Source: Symbiodinium natans (taxonomy: Eukaryota; Sar; Dinophyceae; Suessiales; Symbiodiniaceae). Taken from it: a stretch of 64,000 bases of DNA. Under the pieces are notes generated by a model. It was not told the DNA's origin, made no database searches, and was given only the letters and a program-made list of their open reading frames with translations. This document shows positions 50,034 to 61,061 of the stretch, piece by piece. How positions within the stretch are numbered: the stretch's first letter is position 1; the number at the start of each line of letters is the position of its first letter. The stretch covers positions 278,501-342,500 of the forward strand of contig CAJNDS010002568.1 in NCBI GenBank assembly GCA_905221605.1, given 5' to 3'. Made by a program: the position numbers and the translations under genes.

Positions 50034-50907
50034 GTGAGGCATTCCGTCTATAGTCCGCGTTTGGGGATTCGGTTTTCTTGGGGGGGGTTTAGGGTTTAGG
50101 GTTTAGGGTTTAGGGTTTAGGGTTTAGGGTTTAGGGTTTAGGGTTTAGGGTTTAGGGTTTAGGGATAGGGTACTTGGAGAACAAAGGGAACACCACTAGG
50201 CCTTTGCAAACCTAGACCGCCCTATCCTAATCCCCCAACCCTGAGCCCTCATCCCTTCAAAACCCTATACTACCAGGAATGAACCCTAAACCCTAAACCC
50301 TAAACCCTAAACCCTAAACCCTAAACCCTAAACCCTAAACCCCACGAACTCGCCCCCCGCCTTGATCGTTGGCAGATGCCGGATCCAGGCGCGCTCGATC
50401 AAGGGAGGTGGAAGGACAACCCGGGGCTCCTGGGTCGAGGTTTTTTGGAGTTTAGGGTTTAGGGTTTAGGGGAGTTTAGGGTTTAGGGCTTAGGGTTTAG
50501 GGTTTTAGGGTTTAGGGCTCCTGGGTTCTGGGTTTTAGTTTTTTGGAGTTTAGGGTTTGTTTTAGGGTGGGAGCTTTGGGGGGGGGGGGGGGCGTAAACC
50601 CTAAACCCTAAACCCCTAAACCCTAAACCCCACACCCTAAACCCGGGGTTCAGGGTTGCGGGTTTTGGCTCCGGGGTTTACGGTATCGGTGTTTTCAGGT
50701 TCGGGTTTTTGAGAGCTTGGGGTTGAAGGATCTTGGGGTTTTGGGGGGTTTAGGGTTTAGGGTTTAGGGTTTAGGGTTTAGGGTTTAGGGTTTAGGGTTT
50801 AGGGTTTAGGGTTTAGGGTTTAGGGTTTAGGGTTTAGGGTTTATATAGGTTGTTTTTTCAGGGTTTAGGGTTTAGGGCTTCTGGTTTAGGGTTTATTGTT
50901 AAGGTTC

Positions 50908-50988
50908 ATGAGCAGGGCTTTGGGGACCCTGAAAGTGCTTATTGTGATGGCCCTGTACACCTTTCATCTTGCAGCTGCCTTAGCTTGG
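50908..50988 (+). CDS. Exon, Cys/Ser-rich peptide
   Basis: EQGFGDPESAYCDGPVHLSS then CSCLSL ends at a GTAGCTC donor. The minus strand also has an open frame. No family recognised. Confidence 0.45.
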
Positions 50989-51289
50989 TAGCTCACCAAC
51001 ATTAAAATGGAGCCTTATATACACTCACCAATAACAGTAATATAAACCCTAAACCCTAAACCCTAAACCCTATAAACCCTGCTTCATTAAATAGTAAAGG
51101 GTACCCTTTGGGGGGGCTGGTGACCTTTGTAAGGGAAGCCGAAACCCCAAAAGGGCAAAAGGGTACCACTCAGCTACCAAGTTAGGGATTTTAGGGTTTA
51201 GGGTTTAGGGTTTAGGGTTTACGGTTTTAGGGTCAACTGGGATTTTCGGGGAGTAGGATTTTTGGTTGGGGTCATTGGCTTAGGGTTCA

Positions 51290-51412
51290 GGGCAAGTGGT
51301 AAGTGGTGGGCTCTTTGGGGGTTCAGGGCCGTTTCTATTGCAGTCTGCCTGGGCCACGACCACGCCGTTGAAGTGGCTGTTGTTGAGAGGAAAGTCCTCC
51401 AAGCTTGAGGTC
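51290..51412 (-). CDS. Exon, unknown protein
   Basis: SSLEDFPLNNSHFNGVVVAQ then ADCNRNGPEPPKSPP. About 40 codons open with good codon bias at the 5' end. No family recognised. Confidence 0.5.
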
Positions 51413-51539
51413 TCCCCCTACACCAACCCCTAAACACTGAACCCTAAACCTTAAAGCCCCAAACCCTAAACCCTTACACCCCAAAACCCAACAAGCAACC
51501 CACAACCACACCACATGGGTGGGGGGGGGGGTACCATCC

Positions 51540-51588
51540 CACTTGTTTCGTCAGCATGGGTCTCTTGGGCAGCGTATAGTACATGAAG
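51540..51588 (-). CDS. Short exon
   Basis: FMYYTLPKRPMLTKQ ends at CAA/GTGGGA. No family recognised. Confidence 0.45.
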
Positions 51589-51837
51589 ATTTTAGGGTTT
51601 AGGGTTTAGGGTTTAGGGGTTTAGGGTTTAGGGTTTAGGGTTTAGGGTTTAGGGTTTAGGGTTTCTTTAATGGTTCCCGCAATATTCCCTTTGCTTCCCC
51701 AAGTCCCTAAGGTTCCCTGGGTGCCTACCCCCCTTGAAGCCCTCTCTCGGTTTAGGGTTTAGGGTTTAGGGTTTAGGGTTTAGGGTTTAGGGTTTAGGGT
51801 TTAGGGTTTAGGGTTCTGAAGAACCCTATAAAAGATG

Positions 51838-51906
51838 TGTGCTGCCAGCCTCCTCTGGCTCCTCCTCCTCACCCATGATCTGATTGAAGCACTGTATTTC
51901 CTCTTC
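51838..51906 (-). CDS. Exon, acidic peptide
   Basis: EEEIQCFNQIMGEEEEPEEA then GSTH follows the pyrimidine-rich acceptor region CTCTTGCTGCAG. Two other frames are partly open. No family recognised. Confidence 0.45.
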
Positions 51907-52461
51907 GCCTCAGCTGCAGCAAGAGCACCAAAAGAAAACTGTGTGTGCACACCCTAAGCCCTGAACCCTAATAAGCCCTAGCCTAGCACCCTGCACCCTT
52001 TCGTGATTCCGGGTCTCGTGGTTGTCGCCGGGTGGCGTACACCATAGAAACCTGAATCCCAAACCCACAGCTCTGTACCCCAAGCCGCAAAGCCCCTGAC
52101 CTCAACTTGAAAGCCCTAAACCCCTAATCTGTGGACACTCGGAAGTCTCCAAACCCCGGCCCCCATGGTGGCTCGTGCCACTACATCTCTGGAAGGTTTT
52201 CTTTCTGCCACCCGACCCAAAACCCTATAATCGCTAACCCCTAAACCCCACAAACCCTAAACCCTATAAACCCTAACCGCATAAACCCTTACCCCTAAAC
52301 CCTGTAAACCCTAAACAGCCGAAACCCTCAACCCTAAACCGTATACACCCTATAAACCCAAAACCCTCTAAAGCCTATAAACCCTCAAGCCTAAACCCTA
52401 TAAACCCTAAACCGCGAATCTCTGAATCCTATAGACCCAGAACCCGAAACCCTAAACCTTA

Positions 52462-52560
52462 GGATGTTCCCCCTTTTACTAACAGTCCTTTTCTGGGATC
52501 ATAGTACCCCCTATTGTAATCCCTATTCAGGACTGTTGGCATAACGGGGAACATCCCAGG
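52462..52560. mobile_element. Family-1 inverted-repeat element
   Basis: GGATGTTCCCCCTTTTACTA and GGCATAACGGGGAACATCCC are inverted, with inner arms ACAGTCCTTTTC / TTCAGGACTGT. Confidence 0.75.
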
Positions 52561-52635
52561 CTTTTTGTGAAGCATGGACTGAGGCCGCCTAAACCCTAAC
52601 CCCTAAACCCCAAGCCCTAAACCCGAAACCCCTTT

Positions 52636-52655
52636 TTGCATCCAGGTCTCTTGCA
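52636..52655 (+). CDS. Candidate 20-nt microexon
   Basis: TTTTTGCATCCAG precedes GTCTCTTGCAGTCAGCCGG, followed by GTAAGTGGG. Both splice sites are near-consensus. A related acceptor string (CCTTTTGCATCCAGG) recurs at 59.15 kb. Confidence 0.35.
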
Positions 52656-52696
52656 GTCAGCCGGGTAAGTGGGAAAGAGCTGTTCATGTTCACCGC

Positions 52697-52946
52697 CCCT
52701 AAACCCCCTAAACCCCCTAAACCCCCTAAACCCCCTAAACCCCCTAAACCCCCTAAACCCCTAAACCCCTAAACCCTAAACCCCTAAACCCCTAAACCCC
52801 TAAACCCCTAAACCCCTAAACCCCTAAACCCCTAAACCCCTAAACCCCCAAACCCCTAAACCCCTAAACCCCTAGCCCTAAATCCTAAACCCTAAACCCT
52901 AAACCCTAAACCCTAAACCCTAAACCCTAAACCCTAAGCCCTACTG
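52697..52946. repeat. Array changing stepwise from CCCCCTAAA to CCCCTAAA to CCCTAAA
   Basis: Nonamers (about 6), then octamers (about 15), then canonical heptamers (about 8) follow each other. Array period differs by block while the TAAA core is constant. Confidence 0.93.
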
Positions 52947-53064
52947 ACTTTCAAGACGCGGCTCTGTCATTCGGATCCTCGGACAGCTCCCGCCTCCCTG
53001 GCGGGACATCGCAGAAGTCCACGTCCGACATGTCCTTCGCTGCCGACTCACGAGAAACACTAAG
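52944..53064 (+). CDS. Exon, Ser-rich peptide
   Basis: DFQDAALSFGSSDSSRLPGG then TSQKSTSDMSFAADSRETL. Third positions are strongly G/C, and the frame is open for 40 codons between two arrays. No family recognised. Confidence 0.55.
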
Positions 53065-53226
53065 TTTAGGGTTTAGGGTTTAGGGTTTAGGGCTTGGGGT
53101 TTGAAACCCTAAGCTCACCCTAAGGCTCCAAGAACTCTTCTTTAAGGTTTTTTTGCCCCGAATGGCCTTATTATACAAGGTTTTTGGGCTACTTTGAGCC
53201 TACGGGTAAGCTTGGGATTTAGGTCT

Positions 53227-53305
53227 GAGGGCTTCTTGACAAAGTTCGCTAAACCAGGCATGTGCTCATGCGTGAATCACAGGTGCTACCTGGAAAATGA
53301 AACCT
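53227..53305 (+). CDS. Exon, Cys-containing peptide
   Basis: FLTKFAKPGMCSCVNHRCYL then ENETSS. It could end earlier at CACAG/GTGCTACC. No family recognised. Confidence 0.45.
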
Positions 53306-53659
53306 CCTCAACCCTAAACCAACAACCCGAAACCCTAAACCCTAAGCCTGAAACCCTACCCTAAACCCTAAACCCTAAACCCTAAACCCCAAACTCTAAA
53401 CTCCAAACCGTAAGCTTGCGGGCCTGACCTGCTGGAAAGTCGGTAAGCTCCCTAGGTGCTGCTCTTGTTGGTCCACAGGCCTTAACCCTTAACCTTTTTT
53501 TTTTTAACCCTAAACCCTAAACCCTAAACCCTAAACCCTAAACCTTAAACCCTAAACCCTAACCCTCAACCTTACCATCCCGATGACCTCCCTCTCTCCT
53601 AGATCCTACAGGCCCACGCATCCTAAAACCCCAGCCATCCCAACCTTAGGATGTAGGCC

Positions 53660-53860
53660 AAGAGTACTCGTAGAAGAACACAAGAATACAACAATGAAGA
53701 AAAACACTAACATGCTATCATAATAAGTTGGCAATAGAGTCTAATCCTGCAATAACACAAAAAACATGAACACGGATATACTAACATCTTAGTATAGTAT
53801 AACAATTTCATGATACAAGAAGGCAAAAATAGAATCTGATCAGAAAAAGCAACATAAGCT
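53660..53860. other. AT-rich stretch, probably 3' flank
   Basis: Rich in CAACAATG and ATACTAAC, with no arrays and no open frames of note. It lies directly after the stop codon of the minus-strand terminal exon. Confidence 0.4.
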
Positions 53861-53862
53861 CA

Positions 53863-53943
53863 AGTCCCGGGTGCGTCTGGCACATCGCAGTCGTGAATCT
53901 TTGGATCCGGCGACAGCGAGCCCCAGTCCTGTCTATCTCGGGT
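53863..53943 (-). CDS. Terminal exon, unknown protein
   Basis: DWGSLSPDPKIHDCDVPDAP then GT and TGA. The next island upstream (53970-54045) is open on minus (EPANSHQKSKHIALKPPQ) and on plus (RRFERNVLRFLMAIGRLL, donor GTGAGT), so the chain is unresolved. Confidence 0.5.
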
Positions 53944-54186
53944 GTAGGGTTTAGGGTTTAGGGTTGAGGCAACCAAGCTTGAGGAGGTTTGAGCGCAATG
54001 TGCTTCGATTTCTGATGGCTATTGGCAGGCTCTTGCGACTCCTGTGAGTACCTGCCAGGCAGGGCTATTACGCCTCATAATCCCCATAAACAAGTCATGA
54101 TTAAGATTGCTTCGGAGTATCAGGTATCCCCCCGATCAACCCTAAACCCTAAACCGTAAACCCTAAACCCTAAACCGCTAAAATCT

Positions 54187-54297
54187 TGGAGCTCAAGCTC
54201 TTTGTCACAAGTTGTCAGCGGCAGCCCCGTCGCGATGATGTCCATGCGGAGATGTTCGACTTCACGGCCGCCAAACCGCGACCCAAAATCCTCTAGA
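54187..54297. other. Coding-like island, strand unresolved
   Basis: The plus frame (RRDDVHAEMFDFTAAKPRPK) and the minus frame (EVEHLRMDIIATGLPLTTCD) are both open for more than 30 codons with acceptable codon use. Confidence 0.5.
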
Positions 54298-54822
54298 CCC
54301 TTTAAGCACTAAACCCTAAACCCTAAACCCTAAATCCTAAACCCTAAACCCTAAACCCTAAACCCTAAACCCTAAACCCTAAACCCATAGGTTAGGTTCA
54401 TAGAGCTTATACAGGCCTAGACTTACAAACCCTCTCCCAGCAACACGCTGACACAAACCAGAATCCAAGTGGCTCTCCTCTACCCTTAAACCCGAAGGGC
54501 TTAGGGTTTGGGGTTTGGGGTTGAGGTTATAGGGTAATGCCTGAAACCCTACATGCGATCCAGCTGGCGGGGTCTATGGCCTGGAGCGCAGGGGTGCAAA
54601 AACCCCTACGCAACCCGTTTCTTGCCACCGAACCGCCTTGGGCACAAGGATCGCAGGCTTTGCTGTTTACAAAATAAGCCCTAAACCCTAAACCCTTCTA
54701 AACACTACACAGGGTCCACAGGCCCACCGTTTCGCAACCTCCTATGTGGGACACTCTTCCCCCACCTGAAGCGGGATGGGAGCTGCTCCCCGTAGGGTTT
54801 AGGGTTTGGGGCTTAGGCTTAC

Positions 54823-55159
54823 TAACAGCCCTGAACCATGTTTCAACTCCCGGTTTCTTGGCCTGCGCACGTGACTTGCGATTCAACTCCAAACCATAAA
54901 ACTCCTATTTGCTTAAGAACCCCCCCCCCGCCCACAAAAAAAAAAAAGTACCAATCCCCATATGCCCCAGAAAGGAAGAACATTTGTCTTTTGTTTTTTT
55001 TTTGTTTGTTTTTTTTTTTTTTTTTGGGGGGGGGGTTCTGAAAAAAAATCGTAGTACATTCACCTTGGAAGGGTGAAAACGCAAAGGGCAGGGCACTCCG
55101 GGCACTCCTGCGGGCCGTCCAATCCCGGAGGTGCATGGGAAGCCGCCTTCTTATCATTC
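54823..55159 (-). CDS. Two exons separated by a family-6 element
   Basis: The island 55072-55159 ends at a canonical CCAAG/GTGAATG donor (frames with KKAASHAPPGLDGPQECP or MHLRDWTARRSARSAL). The island 54823-54892 follows the element end AAGCAAATAG and ends at GTAAGCC (frame with LNRKSRAQAKKPGVETW). The element (about 54904-55058) contains G9 and T20 runs. The frame pairing is not settled. Confidence 0.45.
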
Positions 55160-55379
55160 TAGGGTTTAGGGTTTAGGGCAGTTTAGGGTTTAGGGTTTAG
55201 GGTTTAGGGTGTAGGAGTCCTAAATGCCTAATCTTATAGGGTTCTTGGGGGAGAGGGGTTCAAGGGGGGTGGGTACCTTGGGTACCTAGGGAAGCTTAGG
55301 GAAGCTTAGCGAGCCTTAGGGAGTAGCGGGGAGTCCTCGGAAACCTTACAACCCCCCTCCCTTCAGAACTCTGTAATAT

Positions 55380-55667
55380 GTGTTTCGGCAGCAGAGGAGG
55401 CCGCGCATGGGGTTGAGTGCGGAGTGTCGGTTTAGGGTGTGGGCGCAGGGCTTAGGGCTTCTTCAGATTTCGGGGTTACAAGGTTTTAGCACTTTGTGTG
55501 ATGTGGTGGGTAGTTGTTCGTTTTGGGGCGGCCGGTCGGTGCAGAGCGCTGTGGTTTGGGGCAGAGGGCTTCTTTGGGAGAGGGCCATTCAAGCAGTGCG
55601 TCCTCAGGCCAGACCATGCCATCCTTTCAACGGAACTACTTTGCAACCCCAAAACCCTAAACTCTAG
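55380..55667 (+). CDS. Open frame, 95 codons, unknown
   Basis: Plus frame open throughout, e.g. CDVVGSCSFWGGRSVQSAVV. No domain is seen, and it may be part exon and part telomere-derived sequence. Confidence 0.25.
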   Translation: MFRQQRRPRMGLSAECRFRVWAQGLGLLQISGLQGFSTLCDVVGSCSFWGGRSVQSAVVWGRGLLWERAIQAVRPQARPCHPFNGTTLQPQNPKL

Positions 55668-55922
55668 ACCCTAAACCGCTCACCCCAGGCACCCCCACCA
55701 AGAATTCAACGAAGTCAGAACCCCCCCCCCCCCCTCCTTACCGGGGCCACCCCTCAAGCCTCAAATCCCTCCTGCAACTATGTCAACCCATGACTCCAAG
55801 AAGTGTCCATCTATTGCATCTTCGGCAATCGGCAAACTACTTTCTACTGTGACATAATACGCTGGCTTAGGGTCTGCGGCTTCATGTCTTTAGGTGTTTA
55901 GGGTTTAGGGCAACCCTAAACC

Positions 55923-56111
55923 CTAAATTCGGCCCGTCTCGACCTCCGAACAGCCAAGCTGCCAGTCGGGGGAGCGAGTGTGCGGGCCTCGGCGCAGAGA
56001 ACAAGTAGGGCCTGCCCCAGGAACCCTGTTGCAGCAGGCTAGGAAGGGCAAGCCAGGACATGCTCCGGTCGTGCAGATTTCAACCCTAAGACCTCTCTTG
56101 ACGAAATACAT
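55923..56111 (-). CDS. Open frame, 62 codons, unknown
   Basis: The minus frame contains GLPFLACCNRVPGAG and PDWQLGCSEVETGRI. It is followed by a palindromic element (56184-56345) with AGTAGGGAATGAG / CTCATTCCCTACT ends. Confidence 0.35.
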   Translation of the reverse strand: MYFVKRGLRVEICTTGACPGLPFLACCNRVPGAGPTCSLRRGPHTRSPDWQLGCSEVETGRI

Positions 56112-56183
56112 GGTATCAAAAGGCGTCCCCTCGGGAAGCTGAAGGTTTGCGGAGAGGTTGCTGGAGGTTCCTTGCTGGTTCTG

Positions 56184-56345
56184 AGTAGGGAATGAGTGAG
56201 GGAACTAGGTACCTCATATCCCCCTCTGTTTTTGTTTCTTGTTTTTTCTCCCCCTCTCTCTCTGCACATATATATATATATATATACATATTATTCTTTT
56301 TTTCACACACCCTTTTGGGGATCTTCTAGGGTACCTCATTCCCTA
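56184..56345. mobile_element. MITE-like element with AGTAGGGAATGAG ends
   Basis: The inverted ends AGTAGGGAATGAG and CTCATTCCCTACT enclose a pyrimidine-rich tract and (TA)n. A related palindrome (GAATGAG...GGTACCC) lies at 24605-24690. Confidence 0.6.
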
Positions 56346-56469
56346 CTAGGGACCAGTAAGGGAAGGCTTATGCTTTAGGGATAGGGTAAATCACGGGTTC
56401 CCTCCCCCAGGTTCCCCTCATAACTAAGGCTAGTTAGGGATAATTAGGCCTAATTAAGTTATTAAGGAT

Positions 56470-57256
<787 letters not shown>

Positions 57257-57298
57257 AGGGGGGTAGTAGGGAAACCTATGAGGAAAAGGGGTTGAAAG

Positions 57299-57411
57299 AC
57301 GGTTTGGATGCGCATGGCCCGAGCAGAAAGTCGACGAAGCTCCCTTTGTTCATGGCTCTAGCGCTCGTGTTGGCAACGATCCCCCCCAGACAGCCCAATA
57401 CCCCTTCTTGA
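57299..57411 (+). CDS. Possible terminal exon
   Basis: LDAHGPSRKSTKLPLFMALA then LVLATIPPRQPNTPS and TGA. Next to the microsatellite. No family recognised. Confidence 0.35.
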
Positions 57412-57716
57412 AGGAATACGCAGGTTTAGGGTGTAGGGTTTCGGGTTTAGAAATATATCTGCATTAACTTTGGGATCTTTACTATGATGTGAGGTATGTT
57501 TCTTAGTAAGGGGTATTGGGCCCTTCGGGCCTTTTATTCATTGCCATCCAGGCAAAGCAGTTTAAGGTCTGAAGCCGACACGACTGGGGGTCTTGAGGAT
57601 TTAGGGTTAGTGGTTTTGGGGCTTCTGCAGCACCTTCTGGGAAGAGCGAGTGTTTGGGTTTAGGGTTTAGGGTTTAGGGTTCAGGGTTTAGGGTTCAGGG
57701 TTTAGGGCTTCAGTGC

Positions 57717-57820
57717 CCAGTACTGCAGCCATCCAAGTAGGCAGAGGCGCGCCGGATCGGCATCGGCGCGGAAGTCGCGGAACGGCTCCTCAAAGCCCTT
57801 GCGAGTTGTGCCATGTTGGG
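57717..57820 (-). CDS. Exon with very high G/C third positions
   Basis: RKGFEEPFRDFRADADPARL then CLLGWLQ. One of the most convincing codon patterns in the window. No family recognised. Confidence 0.6.
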
Positions 57821-58070
57821 TTGAGGGTTTAGGGGTTTAGGTTCAGGGTTTAGGGTTTAGGGTTTAGGGTTTAGGGTTTAGGGGTTTAGGGGTTTAGGGT
57901 TTAGGGGTTTAGCGTTTAGGGGCTTAGTTAGGGGTTAGGGGGTTAGGTGTTTGGGGTTTTTAGGTTTTAGGGGTTAAGGGTTAATCAAGGGGTCTGGCTT
58001 CAATTCAATTCAACTCTGCGGGCAATCGGCTGCACTTTCTCGCAGCTGTCTGTCCAGCAAGATTACACGG

Positions 58071-58170
58071 TATGTTCCCCCTCATACCAACAGTCCTTAA
58101 TAGGGATTATAACAGGGGGTACTGTAATCCCTATTACGGACTGGTAGTATAAGGGGAAACATCCCAACAC
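58071..58170. mobile_element. Family-1 inverted-repeat element with ACACGG target duplication
   Basis: ATGTTCCCCCTCATACCAAC and AGTATAAGGGGAAACATCCC are inverted. ACACGG precedes and follows the element. Confidence 0.75.
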
Positions 58171-58286
58171 GGGGGTGGTGTTGAAGCAAGTTCAACAAAG
58201 CTTCACCCTAAACCCTAAACCCTAAACCCTAAACCCTAAACCCTAAACCCTAAACCCTAAACCCTAAACCCTAAACCCTAAACCCT

Positions 58287-58381
58287 TCTCCATTAGCAAG
58301 CGCGCCGCAACAAATCCACACGACACCCTCTTGGCCAACAGCAACTGCCATGCCGACGATGTGGAGCTGTCGCATGGGTTT
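58287..58381 (+). CDS. Exon, unknown protein
   Basis: KRAATNPHDTLLANSNCHAD then DVELSHG, open for 31 codons after a CCCTAAA array. No family recognised. Confidence 0.55.
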
Positions 58382-58483
58382 GGGGGTTCAGGGTTTAGGG
58401 CTGAGGGTTCCCTAAACCCTAAACCCTAAACCCTAAACTTAAATTTAAACCCCAAACCCTAAACCCTTAAGCCGCAAAGAGCC

Positions 58484-58964
58484 AGCTAGCAGCACCAGCA
58501 CGCCGATCCTTCGTTGAAGCGGACGGTTATTCAGTGACTGGAAGCCTGCGACTCCGCATCTTTCGGTCTGCATCAGCAGTGCTCTTCCGCACGCCACAGG
58601 GTATACAGGGTGGGGCCCCCTTACTATACTAACTGTAGTTAAGGGACTTATAACCTAACTTAGGGTCCTTATAACCCAATTTAGGGCCCTTATAACTCTA
58701 CTTATAACTAGGGGGCCCCACCCTGTAGGGTTTAGGGTTTAGGGGACCACTGGAACCCGGCAGTCAGGGTAGGAAGTGGGTATAGTATGGGAGGGCAGGA
58801 CATCATTGTTCATACATGGCACTGCCTCAGTCAGCATGCCATCTGTAGCCACCGCCACCTCGTGGCCCTTGTGCTTTTGTTACACCCATTTCGGAGTTCA
58901 GAAGTACGCCACGCCGTGCGCAGCACATGAAATGCTTGGTTCTGGAGATCCACAGCATCCCCAG
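58484..58964 (+). CDS. Two-exon gene piece with a palindromic intron
   Basis: Exon 1 (58484-58604) encodes ADGYSVTGSLRLRIFRSASA then VLFRTPQ and ends CAG/GTATACAG. Exon 2 (about 58780-58964) contains FGVQKYATPCAAHEMLGSGD and ends CAG/GTGAGAA. The intron is the family-9 palindrome plus two heptamer units. No family recognised. Confidence 0.55.
58605..58728. mobile_element. Family-9 palindromic element
   Basis: ACAGGGTGGGGCCCCCT and AGGGGGCCCCACCCTGT are perfect 17-bp inverted ends. Inside, four TTATAAC-type units alternate with TTAGGGTCC / TTAGGGCCC blocks. The left end supplies the GT donor of the preceding exon. Confidence 0.85.
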
Positions 58965-59199
58965 GTGAGAAACTCCGCCGGCCCTCACATGAGCCCCTCC
59001 CCCCCCTTCCCCACCCCGGGAAAGGAGGCCAACCCTAAACCCTAAACACTAAACCCTAAACCCTAAACCCTAAACCATCCCTAATCCTAAACCCACCGTG
59101 CATTGGCAACTGCAATGCCTGAAAACCCTGAAACCGCAATCGGCCTAAAGCCCCTTTTGCATCCAGGACTCTGACACCCCTAAACCCTAAACCCTACAA

Positions 59200-59268
59200 T
59201 TCAACAATGCTAATGAAGCCGGAGGTCCAAGAGGAAGAGGAAGCCTTCAAAGAAGCTCTGACCCCTTA
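59200..59268 (+). CDS. Short terminal exon or small ORF
   Basis: MLMKPEVQEEEEAFKEALTP then TAA. An acidic helix-like segment. No family recognised. Confidence 0.4.
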
Positions 59269-59284
59269 AAGCCGAAAACGGGTT

Positions 59285-59486
59285 TAGGGTCTAAACCCTA
59301 AACCCTAAACCCTAAACCCTAAACCCTAAACCCTAAACCCTAAACCCTAAACCCTAAACCCTAAACCCTAAACCCTAAACCCTAAACACTAAAACCTAAA
59401 CCCTAAACCCTAAACCCTAAACCCTAAACCCTAAACCCTAAACCCTAAACCCTAAACCCTAAACCCTAAACCCTAAACCCTAAACC
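59285..59486. repeat. Long CCCTAAA array, about 28 units
   Basis: Nearly perfect except for one CACTAAAA interruption. The opposite-orientation array at 59590-59695 lies across one short coding island. Confidence 0.95.
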
Positions 59487-59527
59487 TGCAAGCGCGGGCT
59501 TCGGTGGCTCTTGGGTCCCTAACGCCC

Positions 59528-59586
59528 CAGCGCCTTAAAGACCTCGAAACTGGGAGGCGGCGGCTGCGCTTCCTTGGGTGGTTTGA
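59528..59586 (-). CDS. Short Pro-rich exon
   Basis: KPPKEAQPPPPSFEVFKALG ends at a GTTAGGG donor. It lies between two long arrays of opposite orientation. Confidence 0.5.
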
Positions 59587-60533
59587 GGTAGGGTTTAGGG
59601 TTTAGGGTTTAGGGTTTAGGGTTTAGGGTTTAGGGTTTAGGGTTTAGGGTTTAGGGTTTAGGGTTTAGGGTTTAGGGTTTAGGGTTTAGGGCTGTAAGGT
59701 TTGGGGTTTAGGTTTCGAAGCTTGGGTCTGTAATGTCCGAGGTTTCAGGTTTCAGGCTGAATACCCCTCAATCAAGGATTAAGGATCCCTATATACACTA
59801 AGGGTGTATTCCTTAATTAAGGCGTATTGGGCTCTCTGGGAAAAAAAGGCTACCTACTCTAAGTACTACTAAGGTTCAAGAGTTTATCAGATTGAAGGTT
59901 GGCGGTTGAAGGCGCTGGTTGAGGTTCTTTTCTTGCCTGCCTCGCTGAGGCTTAGGTAGTGGGTTTAGGGTTTAGGGTTTAGGGTTTAGGTTTCGGGGTT
60001 CTGGGGTAGGCTTTGAGGAAACCAAAAACTTATGATGCCACCACGGGGTTTAGAAACATGGAAACCCTAAACCCCTTTTCTTGAACCCCTACTCTGCATG
60101 TCAGCTGGCTCTGAAACGTGGCGCAGACCTAAACCCTAAACCCTAAACCCTAAACCCTAAACCCTAAATGCTTTGGGTTTACGGCTCAGGTTTCAGGCTT
60201 TCCAGGGATACTTGAGAATCTCCAAGCTGCTGGTGGCGGCGGGAACCTGCCCAAAACAGGGGTTGGGGTTTAGGGTTTAGGGTTTAGGGTTTAGGGTTTA
60301 GGGTTTAGGGTTTAGGGTTTAGGGTTTAGGGTTTAGGGTTTAGGGTTTAGGGTTTAGGGTTTAGGGATCAGGGCTTAGGGTTCCGGGTTTAGGGCTTAGG
60401 CCGCCCTGAAGAGGATTTTCTTGCGGGAACTCGATCGGCGGACCTGCCCCCCCCTACTACTCAGGGCTTAGGGTTCAACCCCGGGTTATCCCCATACACC
60501 CCCTTAAGCCACCAACCGCCCCTCGGCACCCAG

Positions 60534-60582
60534 GTGCCTCAGCAGCGTGGCCGGCGCTTTTGCCTTCGTTGGCTTCGGGGAG
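60534..60582 (+). CDS. Exon with RRM RNP1-like motif
   Basis: CLSSVAGAFAFVGFGE lies between CACCCAG and GAG/GTGTAGG. AFAFVGF fits the RNP1 octamer of RNA-recognition motifs (G-F/Y-A-F-V-x-F) except at the first basic position. Only 16 residues are present, so the assignment is tentative. Confidence 0.45.
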
Positions 60583-60727
60583 GTGTAGGAGAGCCCAGAA
60601 CCACATGTTGGTTCAAACAGGTTTAGGGCCTAGGGGTTTTAGGGTTTTTTGGGGTTTTAGGGGCTTTAAGGGGTTTTGGGGGTTTTAGGAGTTTTAGGGG
60701 TTTTTGGGGTTACGGGTTAAGGGTCAG

Positions 60728-60864
60728 AACTCGCCTATTTCTGTCGGTACAAGATGCTTCGCGCTCGGCGAGAGGTGACACGGACGTGGGAGCAAACGTT
60801 GCTATCATGGCTTCCCCGAGCCCCAACCCCCCAAACGCATCTTCTTGAGGAAGTACCTTACAAG
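60728..60864 (+). CDS. Exon, 45 codons, both splice sites clear
   Basis: After GGGTCAG: LAYFCRYKMLRARREVTRTW then EQTLLSWLPRAP and THLLEEVPYK, ending AAG/GTGG. No family recognised. Confidence 0.6.
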
Positions 60865-61061
60865 GTGGTTTAGGGTTTAGGGTTTAGGGTTTAGGGTTTA
60901 GGGTTTAGGGGATATTTGACCATCTTTCTGCTTAGCACGGGAAGGCACATAGTTGCACCCAATACAGCCCAATGTAGCAGTAAACCCTCAACCCTCAACT
61001 CGAGGAACCCTAAACCCTAAACCCTAAACCCTATACCCTAAACCCTAAACCCTAAACCCTT

